From contig NZ_JAJNNZ010000007.1 in assembly GCF_022836845.1 (NCBI RefSeq), forward strand, positions 62,001-126,000: DNA of 64,000 bases, written 5' to 3'. Below, piece by piece: positions 30,006 through 38,436 of the stretch. The first letter of the stretch is position 1; each line of letters begins with the position of its first letter. The translations under genes and the position numbers were made by a program. A model generated the notes under the pieces. The model did not search any database and had not been told where the DNA came from. It saw nothing but the letters and a program-made list of their open reading frames with translations. The stretch comes from Vibrio gelatinilyticus. Lineage in GTDB: Bacteria; Pseudomonadota; Gammaproteobacteria; Enterobacterales; Vibrionaceae.

Positions 30006-30947
30006 CTATGTGCTTCTTTCGTGGGGTGAATCTAGATCCAGCTCAGGGCCAACGGGAACAATTTGCGTCGGGTTAATACCAGTATGACTGAAGTAGTAAT
30101 GTCTTTTAATATGGTAAAAGTCCGTAGTTTCCTTGATGCCTTCAATTTGGTAGAGCTCTTTTAGATACCCTTGAATGGCAGGGTAATCAGCTATTGGCTT
30201 TTTGTTGCATTTAAAGTGTCCGACATAAACCGCATCAAATCGAACAAGTGTGGTAAACAAGCGCCAATCGGCTTCGGTGATCTGGTCACCTGTTAAATAA
30301 CGATGTGTCTCCAAATGCTGTTCCACTTTGTCTAGCGCCGAAAACAAGTTCTTATAAGCTTCCTCGTACGCATCTTGAGTCGTTGCAAACCCGCAACGGT
30401 ACACCCCGTTATTAATATTCGGATAGACGAATTCATTCCAATCTTCGATGGCAACTGTCAAGTGTTCTGGGTAAAAGTCATCGCTGTTTCCTGTAAGCTC
30501 ATTGAACTCTGAGTTGAACATGCGAATTATCTCAGACGATTCGTTGCTCACGATGGTGTTTGTCTTCTTATCCCAAAGTACCGGTACCGTAACGCGACCA
30601 GTATAGTCTGGTTTGGCTTGAGTGTAGACCTGATGAAGTTTTTTGAAGCCAAAAAGAGGTTCGGGTAAACCAAAGGACCAGCCCTCAGATAACATGTCTG
30701 GGCAAACGACAGTGACATCGATGTGCGACTCAAGCCCCTTTAACGTTCGGAAAATCAGTGTTCGATGAGCCCAAGGACAAGCGAGCGATACGTAAAGATG
30801 ATAACGACCAGACTCCGGTTGAAACTTGGCATCATCGCTGTTTTTTATCCAGCTGCGAAAACCCGCGTCTTCACGAACAAATTTCCCACCAGAAGATTTG
30901 GTGTCATACCATACGTCGTGCCAAACGCCATCGACTAACTTTCCCAT
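30006..30947 (-). CDS. Glutathionyl-hydroquinone reductase (Xi-class GST)
   Basis: The enzyme reduces glutathionyl-hydroquinones, releasing glutathione. The 313-residue protein belongs to the YqjG/PcpF/ECM4 family. The catalytic cysteine is C57 in SLACPWAHRT. Typical strings follow: VVCPDMLSEGWSF, VPVLWDKKTNTIVSNESSEIIRM and the C-terminal GST helix region LTEADWRLFTTLVRFDAVYVGHFKCN (about 222-247 with the sequence as QITEADW here). A good AAGGA site precedes the start. It lies downstream of the opp operon but behind its terminator, so it is likely expressed separately. Confidence 0.92.
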   Translation of the reverse strand: MGKLVDGVWHDVWYDTKSSGGKFVREDAGFRSWIKNSDDAKFQPESGRYHLYVSLACPWAHRTLIFRTLKGLESHIDVTVVCPDMLSEGWSFGLPEPLFGFKKLHQVYTQAKPDYTGRVTVPVLWDKKTNTIVSNESSEIIRMFNSEFNELTGNSDDFYPEHLTVAIEDWNEFVYPNINNGVYRCGFATTQDAYEEAYKNLFSALDKVEQHLETHRYLTGDQITEADWRLFTTLVRFDAVYVGHFKCNKKPIADYPAIQGYLKELYQIEGIKETTDFYHIKRHYYFSHTGINPTQIVPVGPELDLDSPHERST

Positions 30948-31064
30948 AGTTTTGATCCTTCCGTATTTCTAAGTACATTGATTATAGGGGGCAAACACTG
31001 GGAAATTGAGAGGAAAGTTTAAAAGAAGTTGTTCGAATAACTTGAATAAGCCAAAATCTGAGTC

Positions 31065-31181
31065 CAAAAAAAGCGCGACAAAAAAATGCTGTCGCGCTTA
31101 GGCCCGTCACAGGCTGAAACTAGCTACTCCCAGCCCCTAAGACTGAGAGTATTTCCTTGCTGTTATTTAATAGGGATAACC
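31065..31181 (-). ncRNA. oppF 3' UTR with terminator; OppZ-like small RNA candidate
   Basis: The minus-strand mRNA runs about 115 bases beyond the oppF stop and ends in a strong terminator: arms 31071-31080 and 31090-31099, then seven T. In V. cholerae a small RNA, OppZ, is cut by RNase E from this same 3' end of oppABCDF and acts back on the operon. Position and terminator match; I cannot confirm the seed sequence from memory. Confidence 0.45.
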
Positions 31182-32183
31182 TTACACGGTAACGTTAAGG
31201 CATGACACTGCGTGTACATCCGTTCCCTGTATTGTTGGTTTTGTTTTCGAACATTGCTCCGTTGCCTGAGGGCAACGAGTGCGAAAAACACAACCTGATG
31301 GCGGAGTGATCGGTGAAGGTAGATCCCCTTCTAACATCTGAATTTTCTTCGTGCGTTCAATCTTTGGATCTGGGATTGGCACTGCAGACATTAACGCCTT
31401 GGTGTAAGGGTGCGTTGGGTTAGCAAATAGTGCTTTCGCCTCGCCTAGTTCTACCGCGTTACCAAGGTACATCACCAATACGCGATCTGAGATGTGTTTA
31501 ACTACCGACAGATCGTGAGCGATGAAAACTAAGCTAAGACCTAGCTCTTTTTGCAGTTCTTTTAGTAGGTTAACAACCTGCGCCTGAATTGACACATCAA
31601 GTGCAGAGACGGGTTCGTCACAGATGATCATTTTAGGACGAAGAATCAAAGCACGAGCGATACCAATACGCTGACACTGACCGCCAGAGAATTCATGAGG
31701 ATAGCGGTTAATAACGTTTGGTAATAAGCCAACTTTAGTCATCATCTCTTTTACGCGATCTTTGATTTCCTGCTTAGACAGCTCAGGATAAAACGTCTCT
31801 AAAGGCTCGGCGATAATATCACCAACGGTCATACGTGGGTTCAAAGATGCCAGAGGATCTTGGAAAATCATCTGGATCTCTTTGCGCGTTTGACGACGTT
31901 CAACAGCTTGCATTTTACACAAGTCCTGTCCCATCCAGACGACTTCACCCTCTGTTGCTTCAACAAGACCAATAATGGCACGCGCAAACGTTGATTTACC
32001 ACAACCTGATTCACCCACGACACCAAGAGTTTCGCCTTCATAGAGACGAACGTTAACGCCATCAACCGCTTTCAGTTGTGAAGGCTTAGCCCAAGGCCAA
32101 GCCGACTTTGAAGCAATACTAAAATGTACTTTTAGAGACTTTACGTCTAGTAGTAATGATTTATTGTCTGTCATTGCGTTCAT
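31182..32183 (-). CDS. oppF: Oligopeptide ABC transporter ATP-binding protein OppF
   Basis: Second ATPase of the oligopeptide importer. The 333-residue protein matches E. coli OppF throughout, with Walker A GESGCGKST (57-65), signature FSGGQCQRIGIARAL, Walker B IICDEPVSALDVS, and the C-terminal oligopeptide-transporter cysteine region PPSGCVFRTRCPQATEQC, which in relatives can hold an Fe-S cluster. Start is the ATG at complement 32181-32183 that overlaps the oppD stop as ATGA and has GGGAGG upstream, giving the E. coli-like start MNAMT. Confidence 0.95.
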   Translation of the reverse strand: MNAMTDNKSLLLDVKSLKVHFSIASKSAWPWAKPSQLKAVDGVNVRLYEGETLGVVGESGCGKSTFARAIIGLVEATEGEVVWMGQDLCKMQAVERRQTRKEIQMIFQDPLASLNPRMTVGDIIAEPLETFYPELSKQEIKDRVKEMMTKVGLLPNVINRYPHEFSGGQCQRIGIARALILRPKMIICDEPVSALDVSIQAQVVNLLKELQKELGLSLVFIAHDLSVVKHISDRVLVMYLGNAVELGEAKALFANPTHPYTKALMSAVPIPDPKIERTKKIQMLEGDLPSPITPPSGCVFRTRCPQATEQCSKTKPTIQGTDVHAVSCLNVTV

Positions 32184-33151
32184 TTGGCCCAAGCCTCCCA
32201 ATCAGAAAAACACGCACGTTGGCGATCTTGACCAAAGTTCAGTAGCTTTGGTGCTTCTACGCTGCATTGAGGAGTAGCTCGATGACAACGCTCTTGATAT
32301 GGACAACCTGGTGGCAAACGCAATAGGTTTGGTGGATTACCTGGTATTGTTGGTAGAATCTCACCTTCCGTATCGAGACGAGGAATCGCTTTTAACAACC
32401 CTTCTGCGTATGGATGGCTAGGATTGTAAAAAATATCATCAACCGAACCGTATTCCATAGTACGACCAGCGTACATGACCAATACCTTATCGCACGAACC
32501 AGCCACAACACCCAAATCATGGGTAATCATGATAATTGCCGTATTGAACTCATCTTTAAGCTCGTTAAGCAAATCCATAATCTGTGCTTGTACCGTTACG
32601 TCAAGAGCAGTGGTTGGCTCATCGGCAATCAATAATTTAGGGCGACATAAAAGCGCCATAGCAATCATCACACGTTGACGCATGCCGCCAGAGAATTCGT
32701 GGGGGTACATAGTGATACGCTTGCGAGCTTCTGGAATTTTAACCGCTTCAAGCATACGAACAGATTCTTCAAATGCTTCAGCTTTACCCATGCCTTTGTG
32801 CAGCATAAGTACTTCCATCAATTGGTCACTCACCTTCATATACGGGTTAAGTGACGTCATTGGATCTTGGAAAATCATCGCAATCTGCTCAGCACGGACT
32901 TTGTTAAGTTCCTTTTCTGGCAGGTTTAAGATCTCTTTACCTTCGAACTTTGCGCTACCGGAAATAATCCCGTTTTTAGCTAATAGTCCCATGATGGCAA
33001 AAACAGTTTGAGATTTACCTGAACCTGATTCACCCACAATACCTAATGTTTCACCTTGCTTAAGGTTGAAGTTCAGGTCGTTAACTGCGGTAACAATACC
33101 ATCCTGCGTGGTAAATTCGACACGCAGATCTTTTACATCTAATAAGCTCAT
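32180..33151 (-). CDS. oppD: Oligopeptide ABC transporter ATP-binding protein OppD
   Basis: First ATPase subunit. The 323-residue protein shows GESGSGKSQ (40-48), FSGGMRQRVMIAMALLCRP, LIADEPTTALDVTVQ, the switch histidine ITHDLGVVAG, and the C-terminal cysteines in GCPYQERCHRATPQC. The ATG at complement 33149-33151 has AAGGAAG upstream; the longer frame from 33211 would run into oppC and is not used. Four-base overlap with oppF. Confidence 0.95.
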   Translation of the reverse strand: MSLLDVKDLRVEFTTQDGIVTAVNDLNFNLKQGETLGIVGESGSGKSQTVFAIMGLLAKNGIISGSAKFEGKEILNLPEKELNKVRAEQIAMIFQDPMTSLNPYMKVSDQLMEVLMLHKGMGKAEAFEESVRMLEAVKIPEARKRITMYPHEFSGGMRQRVMIAMALLCRPKLLIADEPTTALDVTVQAQIMDLLNELKDEFNTAIIMITHDLGVVAGSCDKVLVMYAGRTMEYGSVDDIFYNPSHPYAEGLLKAIPRLDTEGEILPTIPGNPPNLLRLPPGCPYQERCHRATPQCSVEAPKLLNFGQDRQRACFSDWEAWAK

Positions 33152-33170
33152 AATACTTCCTTCGTCTTTA

Positions 33171-34076
33171 TTATCTGTCTTTTGGATCCAACGCGTCACG
33201 AAGACCGTCACCCACGTAGTTAAAGCAGAAAAGAGTAATAACCATAAACGCTGCTGGGAACAGGAGCTGCCATACTGCTACTTCCATCGTATTGGCACCT
33301 TCTTGTAGAAGTGCGCCCCAACTTGTCATAGGTTCTTGAACCCCTAAACCAAGGAAAGACAAGAATGATTCCGTCAGGATCATGCTTGGGATAAGTAGTG
33401 TTGAATATACGGCTACAATGCCCAGTACATTCGGCACGATGTGACGAGTAATGATTTTCCAATTACTCACACCAGATACATACGCCGCTTCGATAAACTC
33501 TTTACTTCGCAAACTCAATGTTTGGCCTCGAACTATTCGTGCCATATCTAGCCATGCGATAGCACCGATAGCCACAAAGATAAGGACAATATTTCGACCA
33601 AAGAAAGTCACCAGTACGATCACTAGGAACATAAATGGTACGGCGTATAAAATTTCCAAAATACGCATCATAATGCGGTCAGTTCTGCCACCAATGAAAC
33701 CAGACGTCGCGCCATAAAGCGTACCAATAAGTACCGCAACTAATGCACCTAATACTCCAACCATCAGAGAAATTCGGCCACCCACGAGGGTACGAACATA
33801 CAGGTCACGACCTAGGGCATCTGTACCAAACCAGTGCTCTGCGCTTGGCGCTGCATGCATTGCATACCAGTCGGTATCGTCATAAGCAAAGGACGTCATC
33901 ATTGGCAGAAAAATTACCGCCAGTGTCATCAAAGTCAAAATAAATAGGCTCACCATCGCAGCTTTATTACGCATAAAACGAATGCGCGCATCTTGCCACA
34001 AGCTTCGACCTTCAATGTCTAAGTTCTCGGAAAACTTTTCTATTGCTTCTAAGTTCTCTTTTTTCGTTAGCATCAT
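33171..34076 (-). CDS. oppC: Oligopeptide ABC transporter permease OppC
   Basis: Inner-membrane subunit of 301 residues with an N-terminal cytoplasmic tail, then six membrane helices. It begins MMLTKKENLEAIEKFSENL, parallel to E. coli OppC. The ATPase-contact EAA loop is EAAYVSGVSNWKIITRHIVP. It forms the membrane channel with OppB. Ten-base gap after oppB and 19 bases before oppD. Confidence 0.95.
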   Translation of the reverse strand: MMLTKKENLEAIEKFSENLDIEGRSLWQDARIRFMRNKAAMVSLFILTLMTLAVIFLPMMTSFAYDDTDWYAMHAAPSAEHWFGTDALGRDLYVRTLVGGRISLMVGVLGALVAVLIGTLYGATSGFIGGRTDRIMMRILEILYAVPFMFLVIVLVTFFGRNIVLIFVAIGAIAWLDMARIVRGQTLSLRSKEFIEAAYVSGVSNWKIITRHIVPNVLGIVAVYSTLLIPSMILTESFLSFLGLGVQEPMTSWGALLQEGANTMEVAVWQLLFPAAFMVITLFCFNYVGDGLRDALDPKDR

Positions 34077-34085
34077 TACTCTCCC

Positions 34086-35006
34086 TTAGTAACGAATTTT
34101 CGGGTCGATCATCGCAAGCAAAATATCCACGACGGCGTTGAACAGAATAAATAGGAAACCAATAAGAATGGTGATCCCCATTACTAACGAATAATCACGG
34201 TTAAACGCAGCATTCACAAAGAGCTTACCAATGCCAGGCAGGCCAAAAATGGTCTCGATGACAACCGAACCTGTGATGATACCGACGAACGCAGGTCCCA
34301 TATAAGAAACTACAGGTAACAATGCTGGCTTAAGTGCGTGCTTGATAATGATATAGCGATAGCTCAGACCTTTAGCTCGTGCAGTACGAATAAAGTTACT
34401 GTTCAATGTTTCGATCATCGAACCACGGGTAATACGCGCAAATGTCGCGACGTAAAGTAAAGACATACCAATGATTGGTAGCGCCATGTATTGGAAAGAC
34501 CCGTCATTCCAACCACCAGCTGGTAACCAACCTAGGTTAATAGAGAAGATATAAATAAGCACAGGCGCTAATACGAATGAGGGCATTACAACCCCGAGCA
34601 TGGCGGTCGCCATTATTCCATAGTCGAGCCAACTGTTTTGCCGCAGCGCGGCAATGGTTCCGACTGTCACCCCCATGATGACGGTGAAAATGAAGGCCAA
34701 AAAGCCTACCTTCGCCGACACTGGTAAGGCGTTAGAAACCAGCTCGTTTACCGTAAAGTCTTTGTATTTAAACGAAGGGCCAAAATCACCCTGCAAAATA
34801 TTAGTTAGGTAGGTGGTGTACTGCTCAAAAACAGGCTTGTCCAAGCCATATTTAGCATTAATGTTCGCCATCACTTCCGGAGGAAGTGGACGCTCGCTTG
34901 AAAATGGGTTACCCGGTGCGAAACGCATCAGGAAGAAAGATACAGTAATCAATACCAATAGAGTTGGTATTGCTTCAAATATCCGTTTCATAATGAATTT
35001 AAACAT
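34086..35006 (-). CDS. oppB: Oligopeptide ABC transporter permease OppB
   Basis: Inner-membrane subunit of 306 residues with six helices. LPPEVMANINAKYGLDKPV and the EAA-type loop RTARAKGLSYRYIIIKHALK match E. coli OppB. Two starts are possible: ATG at 35018 and ATG at 35006. I take 35006, which gives the same length as E. coli OppB and has GATGAG upstream. It lies about 100 bases after oppA. Confidence 0.93.
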   Translation of the reverse strand: MFKFIMKRIFEAIPTLLVLITVSFFLMRFAPGNPFSSERPLPPEVMANINAKYGLDKPVFEQYTTYLTNILQGDFGPSFKYKDFTVNELVSNALPVSAKVGFLAFIFTVIMGVTVGTIAALRQNSWLDYGIMATAMLGVVMPSFVLAPVLIYIFSINLGWLPAGGWNDGSFQYMALPIIGMSLLYVATFARITRGSMIETLNSNFIRTARAKGLSYRYIIIKHALKPALLPVVSYMGPAFVGIITGSVVIETIFGLPGIGKLFVNAAFNRDYSLVMGITILIGFLFILFNAVVDILLAMIDPKIRY

Positions 35007-35107
35007 AAACTCATCCATCCAGTCTGTGACAATTTAAAATAGAATAGACGCTGCATGTGTTACCACATGCAGTGCCTGTATTAGTTATAATTTTATTTGA
35101 GTAGGAA

Positions 35108-36736
35108 TTACTCGACGATGTACATATCTTTAGAGAACAGTTTATCTTCAGCGTTGTTGCCTGCGTAACCACCTACTTTTGGAGAAACCAAACGAGATGT
35201 TACATACTGATAGATTGGTGCAATTGGCATATCTGCCGCTAGGAGTTTTTCTGCTTTGATGTAAAGCGCTTCACGTTCAGCATCACTCGTTGCTGCCATC
35301 GCTTCTGCCATTACAGCGTCGTACTCTTTGCTGTTGTACTTAGGATCGTTTGAGCTGTTGTTAGATTGCATTAGCGATAGGAAGCTTGATGCTTCATTGT
35401 AGTCGCCACACCAACCCGCACGAGTCACGTCAAAGTCACCTTGACGACGTGTATCTAGGTACGTTTTCCACTCTTGGTTTTCAAGAGTTACTTTTACGCC
35501 AAGATCTTTCTTCCACATAGATTGAATTGCAGTCGCAATCTTCTTGTGGTTTTCAGACGTGTTGTATAGCAAGGTAAACTCTAGAGGGTTGCTCTTATCA
35601 AAGCCAGCGTCTGCCAGTAGTTTCTTCGCTTCTGCGATACGCTCTTTCTGAGAAAGCTCACCATAAGCAGGAAGTGTTGGGTTGAAGCCAGCCGTGATCT
35701 CTGGAGTTAGGAAGTATGCTGGTTTTTGACCTTGGCCAAGAATCGCATTTGCAACGATATTACGGTCGATCGTGTAAGAAAGAGCTTTACGAACGCGTAC
35801 ATCATCAAACGGTGCTTTATTGTTGTTAAAGCCGTAGTAGTATGAACATAGGTTACCCTTAACATCTACAGATTCTGGGTGCTCTTTCTTCAAACGCTTG
35901 AAGTGCTCAATTGGCAGCTCGTTAGTGATTTGAATTTCACCAGATAGGAAGCGGTTCATTTCCGCAACTTGGTTTTCAATCGGCAAGAAGGTAACTTTAT
36001 CTAGGACAGTTTTGCCATTGTCCCAGTATGTTTCGCTACGTGTTAGTTCAATACGCTCATTCACAACCCATTTGTTCAATACAAATGCACCGTTACCAAC
36101 GAAGTTTTCTGGTTTTGTCCACTGATCACCAAACTTGTCTACTGTGCCTTTGTGAACAGGCTTAACTGTAGTATGGCCCATCATTTTCACGAAATAAGGA
36201 ACCGCTTGCTCTAGTTGAATTACTAGAGTGTGTGCATCTAGAGCTTTAACGCCCAGAGTTTCTTTGTCTTTTTTACCAGCAATGATGTCTGCTGCATTTT
36301 CCATCGTCGTCATTTCTAGGTACCACGAGTATGGAGAAGCAGTGTTAGGATCAACCGCACGCTTAAAGCTGTAAACAAAATCTTCCGCTGTTACAGGATC
36401 GCCGTTTGACCATTTTGCATCTTTACGAAGATGGAAAGTAAATTTGGTGTTGTCTGTTGTTTCCCAAGACTCAGCGACACCTGGAGTTGTGTTGCCATCA
36501 GCATCTTGGTTAACAAGGCCTTCTAGAAGGTCACGGATTACGTGAGACTCTGGAACACCTTCAGTTTTATGAGGGTCAATTGACGCCACTTCAGTACCGT
36601 TACCGCGCACAAGCTCTTGTTTTTCAGCTAGTTGCGTTCCAGCAGGAACGTCAGCAGCAAGTGTCGAGAACGAGGTGGCAGCCACTGCCATACCAGCACC
36701 TAGAAGAAGGGCTTGCGTAATTTTATTTTTATACAT
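35108..36736 (-). CDS. oppA: Periplasmic oligopeptide-binding protein OppA
   Basis: High-affinity peptide receptor of the importer, 542 residues. The signal peptide is residues 1-28, ending STLAA. The SBP_bac_5 fold follows, with the family signature region near FTFHLRKDAKWSNGDPVTAEDFVYSF (about 93-118) and FVGNGAFVLNKW. The ATG at complement 36734-36736 has GGAG upstream; the ten-residue longer frame is not supported. It leads the operon oppABCDF. Abundant preferred codons suggest strong expression. A 540-base AT-rich upstream region with a CRP-like site precedes it. Confidence 0.95.
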   Translation of the reverse strand: MYKNKITQALLLGAGMAVAATSFSTLAADVPAGTQLAEKQELVRGNGTEVASIDPHKTEGVPESHVIRDLLEGLVNQDADGNTTPGVAESWETTDNTKFTFHLRKDAKWSNGDPVTAEDFVYSFKRAVDPNTASPYSWYLEMTTMENAADIIAGKKDKETLGVKALDAHTLVIQLEQAVPYFVKMMGHTTVKPVHKGTVDKFGDQWTKPENFVGNGAFVLNKWVVNERIELTRSETYWDNGKTVLDKVTFLPIENQVAEMNRFLSGEIQITNELPIEHFKRLKKEHPESVDVKGNLCSYYYGFNNNKAPFDDVRVRKALSYTIDRNIVANAILGQGQKPAYFLTPEITAGFNPTLPAYGELSQKERIAEAKKLLADAGFDKSNPLEFTLLYNTSENHKKIATAIQSMWKKDLGVKVTLENQEWKTYLDTRRQGDFDVTRAGWCGDYNEASSFLSLMQSNNSSNDPKYNSKEYDAVMAEAMAATSDAEREALYIKAEKLLAADMPIAPIYQYVTSRLVSPKVGGYAGNNAEDKLFSKDMYIVE

Positions 36737-37277
36737 GCATTTAACTCCAAGTTTTTTAATTTGCATCCATGACTTCTTTGTAAAGTACTAGAACGGGTAG
36801 CGATTTAGATCTCTTTAGCTCAAATATTAAGCACGAAACACTAAAACCTTACAAAGATTGCGCCCAACAGTATCAATCATTGAAGTAATTTGCCATAAAA
36901 ATGTAGCCAAAATGGCACAATTCGCCTGCCAGCCATCATTTTTAGATAAAAACACCACAAAATGATAAATTTACAGTGTCAGGAACTATTAGATAAATTC
37001 AGTTACAGTTTATTCTATTGAATATTCCAATTTAATTATACTTAATAGCATGAATGACCATATTAATGCGAGATTGTTTAACTTTTTACTTTCAAAACAT
37101 CAACAAAACAGAACATCACAATAGGTAAAAAAATACAAATGTGAGTAAGGTCACGTAAATATACCCCGTTTTTATCGCAGTTAATCATCACACAGAATGT
37201 CATTTAGAAAGGCATATCAACTATCAAGGAATTATCGGCTTATTCGGTTACCCGTTCGCGACTAATTACGAGAATAA
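36737..37277 (-). promoter_or_regulatory. AT-rich upstream region of oppA
   Basis: No gene here. A TATAAT on the minus strand (forward 37035-37040) is a possible -10, implying a leader of nearly 300 bases. The region is unusually AT-rich, as often seen where Lrp or H-NS bind. No confident start site can be assigned. Confidence 0.4.
37140..37155. promoter_or_regulatory. CRP-like binding site upstream of oppA
   Basis: TGTGA-GTAAGG-TCACG, with flanking AAA and TAAA, matches the CRP consensus TGTGA-N6-TCACA at nine of ten core positions. Which promoter it serves is unclear. Confidence 0.5.
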
Positions 37278-37317
37278 ACAAAAAAAACCCAATCTCTGAC
37301 TACCAAGAGATTGGGTT
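37278..37317 (-). terminator. Terminator of LuxR gene or small RNA
   Basis: AACCCAATCTCT arms at 37286-37297 and 37306-37317, eight-base loop, eight T on the minus strand; no T run on the plus strand. Confidence 0.85.
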
Positions 37318-37450
37318 AAACTGAAGAAATCACGCAGGCTCATTTGCGTGTGCTCAGATAAGGAGATGTGTCACTTCAGTAGCAGATAAGGAGACTATCG
37401 ACTGCTGCTTTGAACACCCTTAGTGTTAAATATTTCTAACACTAAGGCTA
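37278..37450 (-). ncRNA. Structured small RNA candidate with duplicated anti-SD motif
   Basis: Read on the minus strand, the space after the LuxR gene folds into successive hairpins. First, 37437-37447 pairs with 37418-37428 (11 bp, exact). Next, 37402-37406 pairs with 37381-37385. Then 37374-37380 pairs with 37320-37326, enclosing 37345-37350/37331-37336. A strong terminator (37286-37317, then eight T) ends it. The 12-mer TCTCCTTATCTG occurs twice (complement of 37355-37366 and 37383-37394), each time in a loop or open stretch, complementary to Shine-Dalgarno sequences. It could be an independent RNA or a product of the LuxR gene's 3' end; no strong promoter is seen. Confidence 0.5.
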
Positions 37451-37486
37451 TAACCCTATCAGGGGACATTACGTCTTGTTAACACA

Positions 37487-38323
37487 TCAATGCACTTTGT
37501 TACCGCCGAAGTATGCGGTAAGTGGGTCAATATCAGAGTCAGCGGGTACCGTTGAGGCTGCCTCTAGAAAAAGAGAAAACAATTCTGACTGAGACGAAAT
37601 ATTTAACTTGTTATGAATACGTTTTCTATAGACCTTAACGGTCTCTGTACTCACATCTAACAAAGGTGCTATGGATTTTGTTGAGTACCCTTGCAAAACT
37701 AACTGCGTCACTTGGCACTCTCGTTCACTTAAAAAGTCTTTTCCAAAGTTACTAAAGATATCATTTAACTGATGGCCTATCGTTCTGTCTCTGGTGTCCG
37801 CTAATTTAAAGTGACTTTTCACCGCAGCTTCAATTAATTCCGCATAGTTCTTTAGGCCAGTAATTTGATCGCTGTTACTTTCCTGTTCACTACGTAACCC
37901 CAAAGAAAGGACAATACAAAAGTCGTCCGTGCAAGGCACAAGAATTCCTATTTCTTTCTTCAAACCAGTTTGGATATAAACCTTTTGATAGTACTGACTT
38001 GAATAGAACTCATCGGGAGCAATGTCTTCAAGTTGATAGACTCCCTGCTTTATACCCTTCCTAATCAGCTGATAAAACGGGTCCAATACGAGAGCATTCA
38101 AAAACTCCTTATCGCAAGTTTGATCTTCAAAATAAGTGGTATCGTTGTACAAGATAACTGGCGGTTTACCAAATTCAAACCCCATCACTATCAAGCTTTC
38201 AAAGCCCACTAAATTGGTGACCAAATTTGACAATTCCGACAGAAACTCCTGACCACCGATTGCTTCGACTACGATAGGGTATCTGCTACTGAATATAGGC
38301 CACCCTTCCTTAGGCACAGACAT
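37487..38323 (-). CDS. LuxR-family transcriptional regulator
   Basis: A 278-residue regulator with a C-terminal LuxR/GerE helix-turn-helix (about 198-243: LSERECQVTQLVLQGYSTKS, then IAPLLDVSTETVKVYRKRIH). The N-terminal 190 residues look like a ligand-sensing domain, but not the acyl-homoserine-lactone domain as far as I can see, and there is no phosphoacceptor receiver domain. It is divergent from an acyl-CoA ligase gene with about 113 bases between, so that gene and the MFS gene are the likely targets. The ATG at complement 38321-38323 has AGGAG five bases upstream. Its effector is unknown, perhaps the acid or CoA ester handled by the ligase. Confidence 0.82.
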   Translation of the reverse strand: MSVPKEGWPIFSSRYPIVVEAIGGQEFLSELSNLVTNLVGFESLIVMGFEFGKPPVILYNDTTYFEDQTCDKEFLNALVLDPFYQLIRKGIKQGVYQLEDIAPDEFYSSQYYQKVYIQTGLKKEIGILVPCTDDFCIVLSLGLRSEQESNSDQITGLKNYAELIEAAVKSHFKLADTRDRTIGHQLNDIFSNFGKDFLSERECQVTQLVLQGYSTKSIAPLLDVSTETVKVYRKRIHNKLNISSQSELFSLFLEAASTVPADSDIDPLTAYFGGNKVH

Positions 38324-38436
38324 AGACACTCCTCTTCCTTCTCAATATTTTCAATTTACGTACCAATTTCTAGGTACTTGCTCAAACTCAGACCAAAATC
38401 ATACTGGTAACACTTATGCAACAAATGGAAATAAAC

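Noticed and set aside
37355..37394. CsrB-type RNA on the plus strand (AAGGA in loops)
   Set aside because: Only two GGA motifs are present and the plus strand lacks a terminator; the minus strand has one.
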